Source: Apostichopus japonicus (taxonomy: Eukaryota; Echinodermata; Holothuroidea; Aspidochirotida; Stichopodidae). Taken from it: a stretch of 64,000 nt of DNA. Of the stretch, positions 45,387-57,190 are shown piece by piece. Under the pieces are notes generated by a model that was given only the letters and a program-made list of their open reading frames with translations, made no database searches and was not told the DNA's origin. The position numbers and the translations under genes are program-made. The stretch's first letter is position 1, and every line of letters starts with the position of its first letter. Location: assembly GCF_037975245.1 (NCBI RefSeq), contig NC_092572.1, positions 3,013,501 through 3,077,500 of the forward strand. The letters are read 5' to 3'.

Positions 45387-47963
45387 ATGGAGGCTCTCAA
45401 AAATGAAAGAGCTAAGTTCTTACGTACCTCGACTCGATTAAAAAATGAGATATCAAATCTTATAACGTTACCGTCAGTTGAGGATGAGAAAATTCGAGAA
45501 AAGGTGTCTTTGTATGACAGAAACTTTGTTGATTTTTCAGAAGCCCATAAGGCATACATTGCTACGTTGAATGAGGAAGAGGCCACAGAGGAGAACAGCA
45601 CCTATTACCAATCGAAATCGGAAGAATATCAACAGTTTTCCAAGGCAATGTCTGAATGGATTAAAGGAAGAGAGGTCGACATAAAACCTCAAGATAGTAT
45701 TTCTCAGGTTTCCAGTAAGGGTTCCAAAAATTCAAAGGCCTCATCAGTAAGGACTGTAGCATCGACAGAGCGTATGAAAGAGGAAGCCAAGTTGGAGGGA
45801 CTAAAAGTTAGGGTTGAAATGTTGAGGAAAAGAAGAGAAATTGAAGAGAAATAAAGATTGCTCAAACAACAACGGGAGGATTAAGAGTTAGAAGTTGAAA
45901 TGAAGTTGGCAGAGGCAAAGGCAAATGTGTTCAAGAAATATGACAACCCAGAATCAAGTGACAAAGAAAGCCTGCTGACAAAGTCTGACGAAAAAGTTGA
46001 TTCCAGTGGTGTACACAACTTGATTCGATCCCAAACAGAGATCTCAAGAATGATGATAGACCAGCAAAAGCTTGTTACACTTCCTAGGCGTGAGTTGCAA
46101 ATTTTCGATGGTAAAGTTCAAGATTACAGAGCTTTTATTGCTGCTTTTGAACACAACATTGAGCAACTAACAGACAACAACCAAGATAGGCTATACTACT
46201 TACAGCAGCTTACATCTGGTAGGCCTAGAGAGCTAGTAAGAAGTTGCATGGGGAAAGACCCAAAGAGAGGTTATGAGCAGGCTAGACGAGAGCTAGAGGA
46301 GGAGTACGGCAATGACTTTAGAATCTTGAGTTCTTACAGAAAAGAAATAGAAATGATGCAACCTATTAAAGGAGAAAACTCAGCGGCTATGAAAGATTAC
46401 CTTACATTCTGTGTTGTGTTTGGTAACGCTATTAATGAAAGTGAGATCCTCAGAAAAATGGACCAGACAGAGAGTATAATGAAGTTGGTTAGCAAACTTC
46501 CTTATAGACTACGAGAAAGATGGCGCTTGCAAGCCTACAGAATCAAAGGGAAGAGTCATAAGTTAGCAGGATTCCACGACTATGTTGAGTTTGTCAGAGA
46601 ACAAGTGAAGATAGCAACCGACTCGATTTACGGTGACATAAGTATGGAGAGTTCAAAGGCCTGTAGTAAATTCAGGCAAAACAGAAAGTCCTTTAAAGGT
46701 TTCAGTACAATTATACAGGAGCAGAAATCAAGATCCAAGAACGAAGGAAGGAGTATAGAATATACTAAATGCTTGTATTGTGGCAATAACCACATGCTAG
46801 AAGTCTGCAGAGAATTGGGCTCCAAAACACATGAAGAAAAGTTGATCTTCCTACGTACTAAAGGACTGTGCTTCAGATGTCTTGATGGTAATCATATAAG
46901 TAAAGATTGCAAGCAGGATAGACTTATTTGTAAAGTATGTCGGAAACTGCACCCTACAGTACTTCATTATGGTAAACAGCCCGAACGTAAGCCCACAAGC
47001 CAATTGGGTGACTGCTTAAACCAAGCACCCAGAGAAACAACCACTACAGTAAAGACGAGTTGTGTTGACACCCAACCAGGGACTAGTATCTGTATGGGGG
47101 CCGGAGTCAATAAGACATCCATGCCTGTTGTGCCAGTGCGAGTGACATCTAAGTCAACAGATGTCGAGACTTATGCCTTCTTAGACACTGGTAGTTCTGA
47201 CACCTTTATCTCAGAGAACCTTGCTAAGCAGTTGTGTGTCAGTGGACCTAAGACCAAAATACTGTTAAGTACACTGCCGAATGATGGACTGGTGGATAGC
47301 CGATTTGTTGTGAATTTAGAAGTGTGCGACCTACAAGGACTGAAATCCTTGCCATTGCCAACAGTGTACTTCCAAAAACGGATTCCAGTTAACAAAGAAG
47401 ACATTGTTACTCAAGATGATTTGAGAAAATGGCCTTACTTGAGAAGAGTCTCAATACCGGACTCAAAGGCAACGGAAGTTGGATTGCTCATTGGACAAAA
47501 TGCCCATAAAACATTAGAACCATGGAAAATGGTTAACAGCCAGGGAGATGGACCCTATGCTGTACGTACATGTCTGGGATGGACTGTGAATGGTCCAATA
47601 AAGAGTGGCATGAAGGTTCATGTCAACTACGTCAGTTTGCGGACTATAGATGAAATGTTAACTTCTCAGTTTAACTACGACTTCAGCGAAAGGATTTCAG
47701 AAGAGATACCTGAAAAATCTAGAGATGATCACCAATTCCTCCAACAGTTAGATAAGTCAGCAAAGTTGGTGAATGGTCACTATGAAGCAGCCCTACCTCT
47801 TAAACGAGAAGATTCTTGCTTGCCAAACAATAAAGACTTGGCAGTGCAATGGGCTACCAACATGAAACGTCGTTTTCAGAAGGATCCAAAGTACTATGAG
47901 GACTACAAAGGTTTCATGCAAGGGCTGCTGGATAAAGGCTATGCAGTTGCGATAACAGATTAA
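45387..47963 (+). pseudogene. BEL gag and protease region with in-frame stops
   Basis: One frame from ATG 45387 through 47963, interrupted by TAA at 45852 and 45882 and ended by TAA at 47961. The first 155 codons are a Lys/Glu-rich, coiled-coil-like gag start. After the second stop come the gag core (FDGKVQDYRAFIAAFEHNI) and zinc knuckles: CLYCGNNHMLEVC, CFRCLDGNHISKDC and a further CKVCRKLHPTVLH (~residues 291-356 from 45900). The protease site AFLDTGSSDTFI (Asp ~429) follows, then the start of the RT region. Each TAA differs by one base from a Glu or Gln codon, so simple nonsense mutations explain them. Gag packages the RNA; the protease processes the polyprotein. Confidence 0.9.
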
Positions 47964-50160
47964 GAGACACATCGTGATGATGGCAAGGTGTGGTATGTTC
48001 CTCACCATGGAGTCTACTATCCTCAGAAGAAGAAAATACGTGTGGTATTCAACTGTGCAGCCAAATTCAAGGGAGTATCATTAAATGACAAACTCCTGCA
48101 ATGACAAACTCCTTACAAATTCATTGGTTGGAGTCCTTCTTTGCTTCAGAATGGAGCCAATTGCCCTCATGGCAGACATTGAAGCGATGTTCTACCAGGT
48201 TCGAGTGCAAAGGGAACATCGTGACCTCCTACGCTTTGTTTGGTGGCCAGATGGAAATACTGACCAACCCTTACGAGAATACAAAATGATGGTGCACTTG
48301 TTCGGTGCGGTATCACCGAGTTGTGCCAACTATGCGTTGCATAAAACTGCCGATGACTTTGGAGATGGTTTCGATAAAAGAACCGTAGAAGCTGTAAAGG
48401 AAAACTTCTACGTGGACGACATGTTAAAATCAGTAGGGACCGAAGAGGAAGCTATTATTCTGATGAAACAATTGAGAGAACTATTGGGCAGAGGAGGATT
48501 CCGTTTGACCAAATGGGTCAGCAACAGTAGATTGGTCTTGGATACCATTCCCAAAGGTGAAAGAGCAGAAGGGATCAAGAGTTTAGATATGGAGAAAGAC
48601 AAACTACCAATTGACAGAACTCTTGGAGTCTCATGGTGTGTGGAATCAGATCAGTTTCAATTCCGAGTGACAGTGAATGAGAGGCCATACACTAGAAAGG
48701 GGATCCTATCGATAGTTGCTTCGATCTATGACCCGTTAGGATTTCTCGCCCCATTTGTGTTAGTTGCAAAAAGAATTCTCCAAGACCTTTGCAGAATGAA
48801 ATTGGCTTGGGATGACGATATTCCAGACGAGCATCTGAAATGTTGGAAAAAATGGCTGTTAGAATTGCCAAAGTTGAAAGACTTCAAGGTCAACAGATGT
48901 CTCAAGTCAGATGGTTATGACAATGTCAGAAACACCCAGCTACACCTTTTCAGTGATGCTAGTGAAAGCGGTTATGGTGTTGCTGCATATGTTCGTTTCG
49001 TGAATGAAGAAAACCAAATTCATTGCGCATTTGTGATGGGGAAGGCAAGGGTTGCCCCCCTCAAACAAGTCACCATCCCACGGTTAGAACTCACAGCGGC
49101 TACAGTGTCTGTGAGACTCTTCAAATCCTTGGAGAGAGACCTGCATATCAAACTGGACGGTGTGACATTTTGGACAGACAGTACCTCAGTAATTCGATAC
49201 GTCAGTTATAGTTCAGCGAGATACCATACTTTTGTAGCCAACAGGGTTGCCATTATTACTGACACTTCCCAGCCAAGTCAATGGTCGTATGTGGAATCTT
49301 CAGAAAACCCAGCTGATGACGCATCGAGAGGTCTGTATGCAGACGACCTAATACGATGCCATAGGTGGATCCTTGGACCAGATTTTCTTTGGCTGCATGA
49401 GAACGAATGGCCCTTAAGACAGAAATTTGATCGAGATATATCTTTGAAAGACCCAGAGGTTAAAAAGACGGCAACGGTTGCTGCTACGTCTACCAACGTA
49501 GCCAAGAACACCATGAATGAGTTGATCAGCAAGTACTCAAGCTGGTTCAAGCTCAAGTGTCACATTGCATGGATGTTGAAACTGATGTCAGTACTAAAGC
49601 AGCTGAGTGATCTTCGTAAGAGTTTGAAGGGTCAAGAGCCAATGGAAATAGATGAGAAAATGAGACATCCCAGACAAAGGAGATTCAAAATGAATTTGTC
49701 TGTCTCCGACTTGGAAGAAGCAGAAGTTTCAGTCGTGAAATTTGTTCAGAATCAAGCATTTCCTGATGAAATTGCTTCCTTACGAGACAACTCTAAGGGC
49801 GGATCAGTTAAGAAAAGAAGCCCTATCTACAAGCTGGATCCGAGATACAAAGATGGAGTGCTGAGAGTGGGAGGACGACTCAGTCGGTCAGCCATGCCTG
49901 AATGTGAGAAACATCAGTACATCCTTCCCAAGAAATCTATTGTATCCGAGATGATAATGAGAGAAATCCATACACAGTTACACCATGGAGGAAGAGCCCT
50001 GACTCTGTCGCATCTGCGAAGAAAGTATTGGGTTGTGAGTGCGCATGCACTGGTATGTAAATGTATTAACCAGTGTGTAACATGTCGGCGTTTGCGAGCA
50101 AAGGCTGGTGAACAAAAGATGGCTGATTTACCGACTTCTCGTATTCTTCTTCTCGTGTAC
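47964..50160 (+). pseudogene. BEL reverse transcriptase, RNase H and integrase zinc domain
   Basis: The RT starts in the old frame ([23 protein letters not shown]) and changes frame at a short tandem duplication around 48086-48115 (TGACAAACTCCT twice). From 48085 onward it is open: MADIEAMFYQV, HLFGAVSPSCANYAL and FYVDDMLKS, the YVDD catalytic box. RNase H shows LFSDASESGYG (Asp), IPRLELTAA (Glu) and FWTDSTSV (Asp). The integrase zinc motif H-x-H/C-x2-C is in IHTQLHHGGRALT to CINQCVTCRRLRA. The frame drifts out after DLPTSRIL, at a frameshift near 50150, and ends at 50313 as out-of-frame sequence. Confidence 0.9.
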
Positions 50161-51046
50161 TTCTCTGGATTTCTTCGGACATTTCAATGTCAAACAGGGA
50201 CGTTCGTTAGTGAAAAGATACGGAGTGGTCTTCACGTGTTTTGCAATACGTGCAGTACACTTGGAGGTAGCACATGCTCTCGACACCGATTCCTGTATCA
50301 ATGCACTCCGTAGATTCATCGCTAGGAGAGGACAAGTTGGTGAAATTTGGTCTGATAATGGAACCAATTTGGTGGCAACAGATAGAGAGTTGAAACAGAA
50401 TATTCAAGAATGGAATGACTCAAAGATTCGAAGTGAAATGTTACAAGTCAATGTTGACTGGAAATACAGCCCACCAACTGGTTCACACTATGGTGGAGTC
50501 TGGGAACGTCAAATCAGAACTGTGAGACAGATCCTAAATGTTCTATTGCGGTCACAAACATTAAGTGATGAGAGTTTGCAAACCTGTTTGTGTGAGGTGG
50601 AGGCAACAATAAACAGTCGTCCTTTAACTACTGTGTCCCTCGATCTCAACGATGTGGAACCCCTGACACCAAACCACTTACTTCTTCTGAAAGGCAAACC
50701 AAATCTCCCACCTGGAGTCTTCGTCAAGACAGATGTCTACGTGCGACGACGTTGGAGACAAGCTCAGTTTCTTGCTGACCTATTTTGGAAAAGATGGCTT
50801 CGGGAATACCTACCTCAACTTCAGCAGCGTCAAAAGTGGCTGAAACCAAAGAGGAACTTTGAGCCTGGAGACATAGTTTTGATAGTAGAAGATAACGCCC
50901 CGAGAAATTCTTGGTTGATGGGACGTATCACCTCAGTATTGTCAGATCAAAGGGGAGAGGTTAGGCGGGTAAAGGTAAAAACTGCTTCCAGTGAATTAGA
51001 GCGGCCAATAGCCAAACTGTGCCTGTTATTAGAGGCTGATGAATAA
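50140..51046 (+). pseudogene. BEL integrase core and C-terminal domain
   Basis: Continuation of the polyprotein in the +1 frame from about 50150. SLDFFGHFNVKQ holds the first catalytic Asp, EIWSDNGTNLVA the second, and GGVWERQIRTVR the Glu 49 residues later, so a complete D-D-E set. Then NSRPLTTVS, LTPNHLLLLKG, the basic WRQAQFLADLFWKRW block and the SH3-like end (EPGDIVLIVEDNAPR, WLMGRI). The stop at 51044 is normal for the family. The integrase joins element DNA to the host chromosome. Confidence 0.9.
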
Positions 51047-51538
51047 AGCTTGCTCTATGTATGTGCCAAGGTGAGCCTAGCGCCCTTGGATAAAGACCGT
51101 GAAGGTCTGATGTGATCTAAATTCACCTCTCCATGTGAAATTTCTTACTATTGTTATGTTAACCTGACATTTTTGACTTACTTTCAGTTGAGTATTGAGC
51201 CAAGTTTTGCATTCCTTTGTTCAATGTAATAATGCATGTAGCTACCAAGGTGAGCCAGGCGCCCTTGGGTAAAGGTCGTGAAGACCTAATTATCTCTTTT
51301 GTAAACACAAAGTTGATTTTGTAATTTGTAAGCAAAAGTTTAAGTTTTTGAGCTGTTATTTTGTTTGAGAACTTTGTTTTTTTTTACTATGCGTTTTCTA
51401 CATGTTTGGAAGTAAGTGTGCTAGTTTGCTTTTAAAATAATGTTTAGTTTGTTATCCTTGTTGTATTATTCATTGTTCTACCAGAAAATGTTTAGGGTAA
51501 TTGTCAAACATGCTTAGTTTGTACAATTAAGGGGCCGG
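51047..51538 (+). other. BEL 3' untranslated region with duplicated hairpin pair
   Basis: 492 bp after the pol stop. It holds two copies (51062-51110 and 51241-51289) of a two-hairpin unit. Hairpin A is CCAAGG...CCTTGG. Hairpin B is AGACC-GTGAA-GGTCT in the first copy and AGGTC-GTGAA-GACCT in the second. It ends in a G-rich tract (51530-51538) that should serve as the polypurine primer. Confidence 0.7.
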
Positions 51539-51907
51539 TGTAGTGGCAGAGTTGCTTATTCGGCCTTCCATAGAAAAGTTATTTTTATGTTTTTGGGTGT
51601 TGAAAGCCTACAAGCCAACACGGTATTTACGAGCTAAATTATCACCATTTGTGACCTACGAGCACGTTTATAATATTTCGAGTATATATCCAACCATTCT
51701 ATAGCGTTTAGAGTGTATCATTGTACAGTTATTTTGTTTCCTTGTTTTCGTGTTTTTTGTGAGGAACGGTGTAAATATCTCTGTAAATACAAGTTGTTTT
51801 ATTACTTTACTACGGACTTTCGTCGGTGTGTGTTTTTGTGTTGCGGATTTTCGTCTTCGTCTTCAGCTAATTTTAGCCGGCTTTTCAGCTCCGTGCCCGG
51901 ACATCAC

Positions 51908-51908
<1 letters not shown>
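51539..51908 (+). repeat. BEL 3' LTR
   Basis: 370 bp, same ends as the 5' LTR and 367 of 370 bases identical by eye. Followed at once by (TA)n (51909-51975). Confidence 0.95.
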
Positions 51909-51980
<72 letters not shown>

Positions 51981-53270
51981 CCAATCAAAATTTGAATGGT
52001 TAGATTACACGTACAGTACAGTGTTCCGACACGTATAAAAGTAACGAAGTTTGGAGGAAACGAATCCAAATTAGAAGAAAATCTTCAGGCAATGAATGTA
52101 AGAAGTATTGGTATATATAGCTGTAACTTCTACAATAAGTGATTGATAGGGCATATGTTATTTGTAAAAATAAAAAAAAAATGGCTGAGTAGAAGTTACG
52201 AAAATTTGATACAATCAATTTTAACTTGAAATGGGGGTCAAGGGGGGGGGGCGTGGCGGGTGCTCTACAAGGAGCCGAATTATTCAAGTTCAGGTTAGTC
52301 TCACTTCCGGATGAGTACGGTAAGTCACACCGCCCGCCTAAATTTGCTATAATAGTTATGGCAATCCGTAAAATCCATGTAAGACTAGTTACAAACAAAT
52401 ATTACTTCTTAGAAAATCCAGTTAGTCCTTGACAAACTTCGGTACTGGTTAATAACATTCTATAAGTATGGTGGCTATGGAGGTGTGGTTACATGCGTCA
52501 CTCAGCGGTCGGCGGTGAGGGGAGGGGGGGGGGGAGTAATTCCGTAACGATGATTACTGTGTATGACGACAAATTTCAAACGGCGCTTTCGAGAAATCTC
52601 AAGAGTATGATGACCATTTTTCTCCGGGCAAGATTACTTCAGTCAGGTTGATGAATGATATCTAGGCGATCATCTACCTCCATTATGGACGCATCTGTCA
52701 CCGTGTTTGTATTGTTGCCGTTATTAAAGTAACTGTCCAAGTTCTCTTGCGAGGGAAATATATACAAATAATTTTCTCTATAACTTTTCAATCATATTAT
52801 ACCGGCATCCTGTTAAATGATGTGGCCGACGAAAGTTCCATTCAATGTAAAATAGAAATGTGAGGAAAATAATAGGAGATATTTGCCTCAAAATTGATGA
52901 TACGTCAGAAGTTAGCGGTAAAATATGTCATCGTTTCACAGTATATAATATTTTAGTGCTAATTATATAGCAAATGTTCCTGCAGGACGGATCCTTAGTG
53001 GATAATACAGAGAAGTTATAACAAATATTGTAGTAAACTCACAATTTCTCTAGCGATATTTTCAATACGTGTGTGTAAATATATACGGTAGTGGTAGATT
53101 TCGAGTTGAAAAGTACTAAATAGCGATAGGTAAAAACAGACACCACTGCTACTATTTTGTAGACGCTGGCCGGAGTTAAATTAAAGTTAATATCGTGGAA
53201 CTGCCGCTGACAGTCACACTTGGAAAATATAAAGTAAACGAGTTCATATAATAAAGACGACACAGTCCGT
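51909..53270. other. TA microsatellite and unannotated AT-rich sequence
   Basis: The TA tract runs to about 51975. A G-run fragment lies near 52236 (GGGGGTCAAGGGGGG) and another near 52515. No exon or element ends recognised. Confidence 0.4.
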
Positions 53271-53311
53271 GCGTTACTTTAACAAAATGTATATCCGTGT
53301 GGAAGTAAGTT

Positions 53312-53352
53312 GGCCTGGCGTCTCGATCTTAGCAGGATCTTCTTCAGAGGCT
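53312..53352 (-). ncRNA. Decayed hammerhead-like motif at a Penelope 3' end
   Basis: On the - strand: AGCCT (53352-53348), CTGAAGA (53347-53341), an extra A, GATC...GATC stem, GAGA in place of GAAA, then CGCC and AGGC that pairs with GCCT as stem I. The order and stem I fit a hammerhead, but the GAAA and the U before the cleavage site are mutated. Related decayed motifs lie at 17100-17137 and 28332-28372. Confidence 0.4.
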
Positions 53353-54375
53353 AAATGACAAGTAACAGTAACAGAAGGGACAAAATCACACACAGAATAC
53401 AGACAGGTTAATGAGCATGGTGAACAGAAAGAGATAGATGAAAGGTGATTATAAGTAGACAAGGGATGGTGAGAAGATAGCAACATGGGAAGAGGAGAGG
53501 TAGGAGATAAACAGTGGAGAGACAAAGAGAGGATTAAAGGCACAGGGTAGGGAATAAACTGGAGAGGGAAAAAGACAGGTGTGGATAAAAAAGGAGGGGA
53601 GGAGAGCTGTGAGAAGATGAGTGAAGGGGGGGGGGGGGAGAAGGAGTAAGGAACAGAGGAAAAGTTAGTCATGTCCTTCCTGAATGTTCAGCCCATGAGG
53701 TTGAATGGTACGAAGGCGTTGCATCTATAGCCTCTCTCTGCTGATTCGTTCTAGGTCAGGACGGCTACCTAAGGATTCAATCCCCTGAAAAGTTTCCCAA
53801 CTGGGGTCTTAGTCTTCATGGTGTTGACTGTGGATCTGTGACCATAGAATGGCTTCTTGAGGGTGGTTTTGGTTTCGTTAACATACTGGATGCCGCAAAC
53901 TCTGTGGCTGGTGATGGAATTGGATTGAACAATATGGTGGCTGCAGACGATGCATCTCAAAGTACGATCAAATTGAAAGTACCATGCTGAATGGGTGTGG
54001 GGTAAGAAGTTAGAGGTGGAACAGCAGCACGCACAAGTAGGCCTCGTAGTTTGCTTGTCTGTGGGCGATGATGGGTTTTTCAGGGACGGCTCGTTGGAGT
54101 CTATCGGAAGTGAGGAGAATGTTGTGGTTGTTAGAGGTGATTTCTGAAGAAGAGGAAGATTTGGGTGGAAAGTAACAACCAGGGGCAGCTTGTTGTCGCA
54201 ATCTCGTCCCATTTTGTCCTTCACTGCAAAAGTAGATGATCTGGAAAGGGAGCGGACTCTCTGAATGGCTTCACGCACCCTTCTGGCACTATGGCCACTG
54301 GTAGTAAGGTGTTTTTCCAAAGCATCTGTATGGCGAATGAAAGAGGAATTGTTAAAGCAAATGCGACGAAGATTG
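53353..54375 (-). pseudogene. Penelope-like element 3' part (linker and GIY-YIG), frameshifted
   Basis: From the microsatellite leftward the - strand reads [33 protein letters not shown] and [20 protein letters not shown]. In another frame it reads [20 protein letters not shown], then [20 protein letters not shown]. The GIY-YIG-type block is [20 protein letters not shown] with [13 protein letters not shown] after it. These are the RT-to-endonuclease linker, a C-x2-C-type zinc motif and the GIY-YIG endonuclease of Penelope-like elements; the first strand of the endonuclease is deleted. The 3' untranslated part ends with the decayed hammerhead. Confidence 0.8.
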
Positions 54376-55015
54376 ATGGATGGATGGATGGACGCATGGA
54401 CGGTTGGACGGACGGACGGACGGACGGACGGACGGACGGACGGACGGACGGACGGACGGACGGACGGGCGGACGGCCGGACGGGCGGACGGGTGGACGGG
54501 TGGATGGGTGGGTGAATGGATGGGTGGGTGGATGGATGGGTGGATGGATGGGTGGATGGATGGATGGATGGATGGATGGATGGATGGATGGATGGATGGA
54601 TGGATGGATGGATGGATGGATGGATGGATGGATGGATGGATGGATGGATGGATGGATGGATGGATGGATGGATGGATGGATGGATGGATGGATGGATGGA
54701 TGGATGGATGGATGGATGGATGGATGGATGGATGGATGGATGGATGGATGGATCGATGGATGGATGGATGGATGGATGGATGGATGGATGGATGGATGGA
54801 TGGATGGATGGATGGATGGATGGATGGATGGATGGATGGATGGATGGATGGATGGATGGATGGATGGATGGATGGATGGATGGATGGATGGATGGATGGA
54901 TGGATGGATGGATGGATGGATGGATGGATGGATGGATGGATGGATGGATGGATGGATGGATGGATGGATGGATGGATGGATGGATGGATGGATGGATGGA
55001 TGGATGGATGGATGG
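54375..55015. repeat. Long tetranucleotide microsatellite, (GGAC)n then (GGAT)n
   Basis: About 640 bp. A (GGAC)n block (roughly 54405-54500) with GGGC and GGCC variants passes into nearly pure (GGAT)n (54550-55013), with one visible interruption, ATCG near 54752. No stop codon arises in any + strand frame or in the matching - strand frame, which explains the very long open frames here. They are not proteins. Confidence 0.95.
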
Positions 55016-55019
55016 TCAT

Positions 55020-56600
55020 ACCATATCAGTCTGGTGATTCAGCTCTATATTCTTACATCATGTTTACCAATTTAAGGAGGACACCTTGACAGCTAAGACC
55101 ACAAAGTGACTCGGAGTACCTGGTGGATAATTTCATTTTCCCAGACTGGCACTTGAAAGACATAAAAAACATGTTATTTTTAAAAAGAAAGTTTCAAGTA
55201 GGGGGTTCCAGTGTCGGATGTATCGAACATCTGTCTCCTTAACTGATACGAAAGAAATATGGTTTAATTTTCTGGGTTTTGACACTCAACGTACATGGCT
55301 TGATTAGTTTTTACTGTCAATAATCAGTGTCATCTTAAGTGTGTTGTAACACTGTAGCACATGTTAGACCTGCAAGCAAATGCTGGAAAAATTACTAACA
55401 GACGAATTCATGACTCAAGGTTTTCAACTAATGACTGGTTAGGAGTCTACACTCTACACAACTATTCCCGTGTAGTAAGTATACAATGTAAAGATAGTTC
55501 GTATTGCAGATTTTAAGCGTTTGGCAGTTGTGTCATCCGCTTTCTGTTAAAATGTGTACGAATTTATTGGCGAATCGTGTAGCCTATTAGTTTTGTTAGT
55601 AATGTGTGTAGTATTTTCTCTTTGTAATTCCTTCCCGGTAGCAACTGGTCATAAATGTAACACATGTTAAGAAATTATAACACACATCAGTTTTAACTTT
55701 ATAAACGGATAATATCCTTTACCAATTTCAACTGATAATTAAAGCCATGAGCACCTGGTGATTTTGACTGAAATGTAGTTTGGGTCTCAAAGGTTACACA
55801 TATTGAGGCTAATTTTATCAAACATCCCCATTATAAGGCTCAAGGATATATTCCACGTTGTAAAAGAAGATAAATCATCTTTCCGCCATGTATCTGTATG
55901 TGCTTAACAATTACCAGAATAAGTCAAGAACTACCTGGAAATGCTTTCTATTCGGGAGGCTCCGCCATACCCAAGTATCCCAGCCAACAGTGTCACTAAC
56001 AGATATATTCATACATGTATAAAGTTCAGTTGTTATTACAAAGCAACTTTTCACTTTTGTTAAACTTCACTTTGCCAGTCACTACAGTCGGTCTTAAAAC
56101 AGCTAATCAGATTATGAATAGCTCTTCTGTGAACACCCTTGCCAGATTACAAATGGCTTTATTTGCCAAATTTGCGAAGATTAGTTACAAAGAATTCTGT
56201 CAACAACAGATAATGCGAGGGACTGCTCCAACCGGGCGTCTAAATGTGCTAAATATAAAGAGATATCCACTCCAACTTAATTTATGGTTACGCCTCTCAT
56301 TGGGACGCCACTTACACCCCTGACACCCGACACATACAGTTCAAGGTTTGACGGTTAACAAGATAACGATGAAGTTAATTCGTTTTGGCTCTGTAACAGC
56401 TAAAGCAGTTGTCCTTTTACGGCGAAAGTTAAAGTTGAAAGTGAGGGCTTCAAAACAATTTCACCGAGAATAATAACGGCAACAAATTACCTATTAGTTT
56501 CAGATTTTCGTTTCCATCTTTATATGAAGCAAAAATTGACGTGCATGTTTTTCAAAGGATCAACTTCTAAAGTTTTAGTTTCGTTTCCTTTTCATAAGTC
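55020..56600. other. Presumed upstream region of the Ig-like gene; no gene seen
   Basis: AT-rich sequence. A modest open frame at 56015-56323 lacks recognisable domains or clear splice borders. No core promoter motif that I would defend. Confidence 0.35.
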
Positions 56601-56702
56601 CCTATTATCTTGCTTTCAGTTTGGTATTTTATTTTACAGCGCACAACAGCACAGAGGTTTTATACTTTTAACGTACTGTACTTTTTGGGGCGTAGGTTTG
56701 CA

Positions 56703-56805
56703 ATGGCTGTTCTGCAGACTGTGGAAGAACCGCCAAAACTGCTTTTGTTCACCATGTTTGCATTCATTACGGTGAATGTAAATTATCTGATAACTCCTTG
56801 TTTTG
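56703..56805 (+). CDS. Leader exon of an Ig-like domain gene
   Basis: ATG at 56703 begins MAVLQTVEEPPKLLLFTMFA then FITVNVNYLITPCF, a hydrophobic stretch of signal-peptide type. The exon ends at donor G-GTAAGCG (56806) in phase 1, and the next exon (57191) begins in phase 1, the split codon giving Ala. The open frame extends upstream to an ATG at 56610, so the true start could be earlier; I prefer 56703 because it places the hydrophobic core about a dozen residues from the N-terminus. Phase-1 joining of a leader exon to an Ig exon is the usual layout of Ig-superfamily genes. Confidence 0.55.
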
Positions 56806-57190
56806 GTAAGCGATTTAAACTTTAGCACACTCACATTTAAGTTTTGAAATATTAAAAACCAAGGTTCTTGTTTAAATGTTTCTTAGTTTTTAAATACAGT
56901 GGCTTTGTTACAAAACCGTCTTTAAAATGGAAGTTGAGTTTTATACTAACACGTTTAATGGCAGTACGACATTCCTGTCTACGGCAACTCTAGAACAGTA
57001 CTTGTGCGGTTCCTAATCTGGAAACGAATGAACATAACTATTTATATATGCAGCAATAAGTGAAGGTGCAAGCATGATTTTCAGATCGTATGGATAAGGA
57101 ATGAGGGTGCGGTAGGTCGGTGGGGATAAACTCGTATCGCTAGTATGCTGTATAATTTAACGAATCCTTCTAATGTTATTTTCGTTGCAG

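Larger units (their letters stand above)
44676..51908 (+). mobile_element. BEL/Pao LTR retrotransposon, complete but coding-defective
   Basis: A 7.2-kb element with two 370-bp LTRs (TGTAGT...TCACA). The gag-protease-RT-RNase H-integrase order of one long BEL frame follows, then a polypurine-like tract (AAGGGGCCGG) before the 3' LTR. Three in-frame TAA codons, a small tandem duplication near 48090 and a frameshift near 50150 break the frame. I count three transitions between the LTRs. Confidence 0.95.

Noticed and set aside
44676-51908. Possibility that the in-frame TAA codons of the BEL element are programmed readthrough or a variant genetic code
   Set aside because: Neighbouring host exons use TAA and TGA as stops in the usual way, and the element also has a frameshift and a short duplication, so simple decay is the better explanation.
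53769-55089. Very long open frames encoding His-Pro-Ser-Ile or Trp-Met-Asp-Gly repeats
   Set aside because: They are the translation of a tetranucleotide microsatellite, which lacks stops in these frames. No start context, splice sites or conserved flank supports a protein; only the non-repeat part on the - strand is a Penelope relic.
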